Source: Clostridiales bacterium (GTDB lineage Bacteria; Bacillota; Clostridia; Oscillospirales; Acutalibacteraceae). From it: a stretch of DNA of 10,510 bases. The DNA lies in the NCBI GenBank assembly GCA_021202245.1, contig JAJQDK010000139.1:1-10510 (forward strand), written 5' to 3'. The translations under genes and the position numbers were made by a program. Below the pieces are notes generated by a model. That model did not search any database. It saw only the letters and a program-made list of their open reading frames with translations, and was not told the DNA's origin. How positions within the stretch are numbered: the stretch's first letter is position 1; each line of letters begins with the position of its first letter. Positions 7,823 to 10,510 of this stretch are shown here, piece by piece.

Positions 7823-8167
7823 TTATTTTAATTTTATTTCAATTCCCAAAACGCCGTATTCTTTTTGCCGTTCTGCCGAATAATAGGCGTTCATATCCTC
7901 TGCCTTTGCATACGGCAAATTTTCGTAGGTATATCCGCATTTTGTCAACGGAAGCCTTTTGTAAAGCTCCTCAAATGAAGAAAATTTATGAATTTGCAAG
8001 ACCTCCGCCGACAACGTAATGGTTTCATCGTCCGTACGGACAAATTCAATCTCATCGCCTGTTTTTATCTTTTGCCGCTTTTCGTCGTTAAGTCTAAGCT
8101 CAATAGTCTTTTCGCCGGAGTTTATCATTTCAAACGGCTGCGGCTGTAAATTCATACGGTGCTTCAT
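7823..8167 (-). CDS. ASCH domain protein
   Basis: A 114-residue protein that is essentially one ASCH domain, a PUA-like fold thought to bind RNA or modified nucleosides. Visible marks are the N-terminal LQPQPFEMINSGEKTIELRL (7-26) with K20, E23 and R25, then DEKRQKIKTGDEIEF (28-42) with the GD turn, an L-KCGY segment and a C-terminal YGVLGIEI strand. Some ASCH proteins hydrolyse N4-acetylcytidine (E. coli YqfB), but this one belongs to another branch, so the activity is unknown. The ATG lies 2 nt after the aldolase stop and has no clear ribosome site, which suggests translational coupling. Start at M1 rather than M5 follows the usual family N-terminus (MxHxMxLxxxPF). Its place just before pyrF suggests a nucleotide-linked role (inference). 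Confidence 0.88.
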   Translation of the reverse strand: MKHRMNLQPQPFEMINSGEKTIELRLNDEKRQKIKTGDEIEFVRTDDETITLSAEVLQIHKFSSFEELYKRLPLTKCGYTYENLPYAKAEDMNAYYSAERQKEYGVLGIEIKLK

Positions 8168-8169
8168 AA

Positions 8170-9150
8170 TCAGCTGTTGATTATATCATAAAGCTCGTTT
8201 GCAAATTTTGAGCAGTCCTCACGGTTTTCCTTAACAAATGAAATAGCCGGACGGGGATGCGTATTGTACTGTCCCGTGAGCATATAGGGAATGTCATAAC
8301 CCCATTTTACGCCCTGCTTTTTAAGCTTATTGGTATGCTCCTCAATAATTTTGAGAATAGGCGCAACCTTGTATTTCGGGTTTTTGAGGAAGCCGAGCAA
8401 AAGCTCAAGCGCACAGTTGCCGGCGCCTCTGCCCATTCCGTCAACCGTTCCGTCAAGGAAACTTACTCCCTGCGTCATAGCTTCAATCGTGTTGGCGAAA
8501 GCAAGCTGTTGGTTGTTGTGAGCGTGAATTCCCACGGTCTTGCCGTATTGCTCAGCCTTTTCGCAGTAAAGCTCGGCAAGCTGACGGGCCTGCTCGGGAT
8601 AGAGGGCGCCGTAGCTGTCAACAATATAAAATGCCTTTACGGGGCTTTGACCGAGAATATCCAGCGCAGCCTTGATGTCCTCTGTTTTAGCCTTTGAAAC
8701 CGCCATAATATTGATGGTAGTTTCATAGCCCTTTTTTGCGCAGTCCTCAATCATCTCAACCGCTGCGGGAATTGTATTTATATATGTGGCAATCCTCACG
8801 AGGTCAATCTGGCTGTCTTTTTTTGGGAATATGTCGTTGCGGAAATCTGTTCTTCCCACGTCTGCCATAACTGCAATTTTAAGGCTTGTTTTGTTGTCGC
8901 CGACAATCTTCCTTATGTCTGAATCCTTGCAGAACTTCCACTTGCCGAAATTGTCCTCGTTAAAAATTTCCTTTGAAGCCTTGTAGCCGAACTCCATATA
9001 ATCAACGCCGGCTTTTACGTTGGCTTCATACAAATCTTTTATAAATTTATCTTCAAATCTGAAATCGTTGCAAAGTCCTCCGTCTCGGATTGTTGCGTCT
9101 ACTACTCTGATGTCCTGTCTTACAGTCATCAAATCACCTTTTTGTGCCAT
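8170..9150 (-). CDS. DRE-TIM (HMGL-like) aldolase family protein
   Basis: A 326-residue TIM-barrel enzyme of the HMG-CoA lyase-like (DRE-TIM metallolyase) family, related to 4-hydroxy-2-oxovalerate aldolase (DmpG) and homocitrate synthase. Strand 1 carries DATIRDGG (18-25) with R22 and D23 as the catalytic Arg and metal Asp. HAHNN (210-214) supplies the two metal-binding His (H210, H212). DGTVDGMGRGAGN (234-246) is the conserved C-terminal barrel loop. No DmpG-type communication domain or LeuA regulatory domain is present, so it is a stand-alone barrel; a divalent metal and an aldol or retro-aldol reaction are expected, but the substrate is not known. AAAAGGAG 8 nt upstream fixes the ATG at 9150. 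It lies 15 nt after pyrC and couples to the ASCH gene. Automatic names such as oxovalerate aldolase would be over-specific. Confidence 0.88.
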   Translation of the reverse strand: MAQKGDLMTVRQDIRVVDATIRDGGLCNDFRFEDKFIKDLYEANVKAGVDYMEFGYKASKEIFNEDNFGKWKFCKDSDIRKIVGDNKTSLKIAVMADVGRTDFRNDIFPKKDSQIDLVRIATYINTIPAAVEMIEDCAKKGYETTINIMAVSKAKTEDIKAALDILGQSPVKAFYIVDSYGALYPEQARQLAELYCEKAEQYGKTVGIHAHNNQQLAFANTIEAMTQGVSFLDGTVDGMGRGAGNCALELLLGFLKNPKYKVAPILKIIEEHTNKLKKQGVKWGYDIPYMLTGQYNTHPRPAISFVKENREDCSKFANELYDIINS

Positions 9151-9165
9151 AGTTATTACTCCTTT

Positions 9166-10443
9166 TTATTCATCTTTATCTTCAAAAACGGCTTTTCCGT
9201 TTAAAAATGTCATCTTTACCTTTCCGTAGAGCGTTCTGCCCTTAAACGGAGTGTTTTTGCTCTTGCCGTGAAGCTTGTTTTCATCAACCGTCCACACCTC
9301 GTCGGGGTCAACAAGAGCAATATCGGCAGGCGCGCCCACACATAGCCTGCCTGAGTTGATTCCGAGAATTTTTGCCGGATTAATGCTCATTTTTTCAATC
9401 AGCTCCGCAAAAGTAAGATATCCCGGCTTTACAAGATTTGTTATACCGACGGCAAGTGAGGTTTCCATACCTATCGAGCCGTTCGGCGCCTTTACAAAAT
9501 CCGCCTTTTCTTCGGGTGTGTGCGGTGCGTGGTCGGTAGCTATTGCATCAAGAGTGCCGTCACGCAAGCCCTCAATTATCGCTTCAACATCCTCCCGTGT
9601 CCTCAGCGGAGGATTCATTCTGTAGTCTGCATCGCCTCTGAGAAGCTCTTTTTCGGTCAGTGAAAAATAATGCGGCGCAGTTTCGGCAGTTACCTTCACT
9701 CCCCGTCTTTTTGCGTCCCTGATAAGCTCAACGCTCGTTTTGGTGCTTACATGACAGATATGAATCGGAACATCAAGCGCCGCCGCAAGAGCAATTTCCC
9801 TTGCCGTTCCGCAATCCTCCGCAGAGGCGGGAATACCCTTAACTCCGATTTTTCGGGATATTTCTCCCTCGTTAATTTTTCCGCCGTCCGCAAGGTATAA
9901 ATCCTCGCAGTGAGCGACTACTTTCATATTAAGGCTCGGCGCCCGCTTCATTGCATCGCTCAAAAGCTTTGTATTTACAACCGGTCTGCCGTCGTCCGAC
10001 AAAGCTACGGCACCGGCGTTTTTCAGCTCCTCAATGTCGGTAGGCTCCTCGCTTTTCAGCCCCTTGGTTATGCTCGCCGCCGCATAAACATGCGCATCGG
10101 CATCCTTTGCCTTATCAAGAATATACCTTACCACCTCGGCATTGTCAACCGTCGGGCGCGTATTAGGCATAGTAAGCAGACTTGTAACACCGCCTGCGGC
10201 AGCCGCCTTGCAACCGGAATATATGTCCTCTTTATCGGTCTGTCCGGGATCACGCAGATGTACGTGCATATCCGTCAAACCGGGAATTGCACAAAGTCCG
10301 TGCGCATCAACAAGCTCGCAGCCGGCGTCAATATTTTTATCAATTCGGACGATTTTTCCGTCCTCAATGAGTATATCGGCAGTCGTATTTATATTGTCCG
10401 CAAGCGATATAACTGCGGCGTTTTTTATAACTGATTTTTCCAT
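9166..10443 (-). CDS. pyrC: Dihydroorotase (type I)
   Basis: Zinc amidohydrolase that closes carbamoyl-aspartate to dihydroorotate, step three of pyrimidine synthesis. From the start used here the protein has 425 residues, the type I length. Metal and substrate residues are visible in order: DMHVHLRDPG (58-67; H60, H62, R64), MPNTRP (92-97), SDDGRPV with metal Asp151, VAHCED (H178), HICHVST (H231) and the catalytic Asp in IATDHAPH (D304). GxxADIAL and KGRTLYGKV close the C-terminal beta domain. A TTG six codons upstream could also open the frame, but it overlaps the ribosome site; GGAGG at 10450-10454, six nt before the ATG at 10443, decides the start. It is first of the visible operon genes; upstream pyr genes, if any, lie beyond the right edge. 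Confidence 0.97.
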   Translation of the reverse strand: MEKSVIKNAAVISLADNINTTADILIEDGKIVRIDKNIDAGCELVDAHGLCAIPGLTDMHVHLRDPGQTDKEDIYSGCKAAAAGGVTSLLTMPNTRPTVDNAEVVRYILDKAKDADAHVYAAASITKGLKSEEPTDIEELKNAGAVALSDDGRPVVNTKLLSDAMKRAPSLNMKVVAHCEDLYLADGGKINEGEISRKIGVKGIPASAEDCGTAREIALAAALDVPIHICHVSTKTSVELIRDAKRRGVKVTAETAPHYFSLTEKELLRGDADYRMNPPLRTREDVEAIIEGLRDGTLDAIATDHAPHTPEEKADFVKAPNGSIGMETSLAVGITNLVKPGYLTFAELIEKMSINPAKILGINSGRLCVGAPADIALVDPDEVWTVDENKLHGKSKNTPFKGRTLYGKVKMTFLNGKAVFEDKDE

Positions 10444-10449
10444 TGGGTT

Positions 10450-10454
10450 CCTCC
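10450..10454 (-). promoter_or_regulatory. Ribosome binding site deciding the pyrC start
   Basis: GGAGG on the minus strand, with a 6-nt gap to ATG at 10441-10443. It shows that the upstream in-frame TTG (10459-10461) is not the start. Confidence 0.85.
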
Positions 10455-10478
10455 GTTGCAAGTTGCAATCTATCGCAA

Positions 10479-10506
10479 GCTCTGTTTCAAGCGAGCTTGA
10501 CAGAGC
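10479..10506 (-). other. Hairpin upstream of pyrC
   Basis: GCTCTGT (10500-10506 on the minus strand) pairs with ACAGAGC (10479-10485), and inside it CAAGC pairs with GCTTG across a tight loop and an AA bulge. No T-run follows, so it is not a standard terminator. It could belong to a pyr leader or to the intergenic end of an upstream gene; the window ends too soon to say. Confidence 0.4.
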
Positions 10507-10510
10507 GTTG

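Noticed and set aside
9910..10434. 174-codon plus-strand ORF opposite pyrC
   Set aside because: It is a shadow of the pyrC reading frame with no recognisable domain. The same holds for the long antisense ORFs opposite pyrF, serA, serC and the aldolase.

Overview
The window looks like a chromosomal segment of a low-to-moderate G+C Gram-positive bacterium of the class Clostridia, probably a gut Ruminococcaceae/Oscillospiraceae relative. The reasons are strong AGGAG-type ribosome binding sites, near-consensus sigma-A promoters, a BspA-like leucine-rich-repeat lipoprotein, a DUF6056 membrane protein, and the short clostridial forms of SerA and SerC. This placement is inference from gene content; no rRNA marker is present.

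Layout: (1) 17-1090 (+) is a BspA-like LRR lipoprotein. It ends at a shared bidirectional terminator (1109-1150) and faces (2) an AAA_14/DUF4143 ATPase on the minus strand (1160-2413), which has its own consensus promoter at 2474-2503. (3) 2504-2744 has no recognisable gene. (4) 2745-4223 (-) is a DUF6056-type polytopic membrane protein broken by two 1-nt indels in 7-nt homopolymers; the two shifts cancel. (5) 4224-4487 is the most unusual part. A near-perfect extended -10 promoter fires into a (GCAA)n tetranucleotide tract, followed about 143 nt later by a strong minus-strand intrinsic terminator just ahead of the DUF6056 start. It reads as a small RNA or a terminated leader. (6) 4488-6760 (-) is serC-serA, with its own promoter at 6806-6834. 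(7) 6864-10443 (-) is a tight operon pyrC - DRE-TIM aldolase - ASCH protein - pyrF that continues off the right edge.

How the genes work together: SerC and SerA carry out the first two steps of the phosphorylated serine pathway (SerA oxidises 3-phosphoglycerate, SerC transaminates the product); serB is not in the window. PyrC and PyrF are the third and last steps of UMP synthesis. Two proteins without an assigned pyrimidine role, the aldolase and the ASCH protein, lie between them in the same operon. The LRR lipoprotein and the DUF6056 protein are envelope proteins. The candidate leader RNA, with its simple repeat, terminator and potential ribosome-site sequestration, would be well placed to control the DUF6056 gene.
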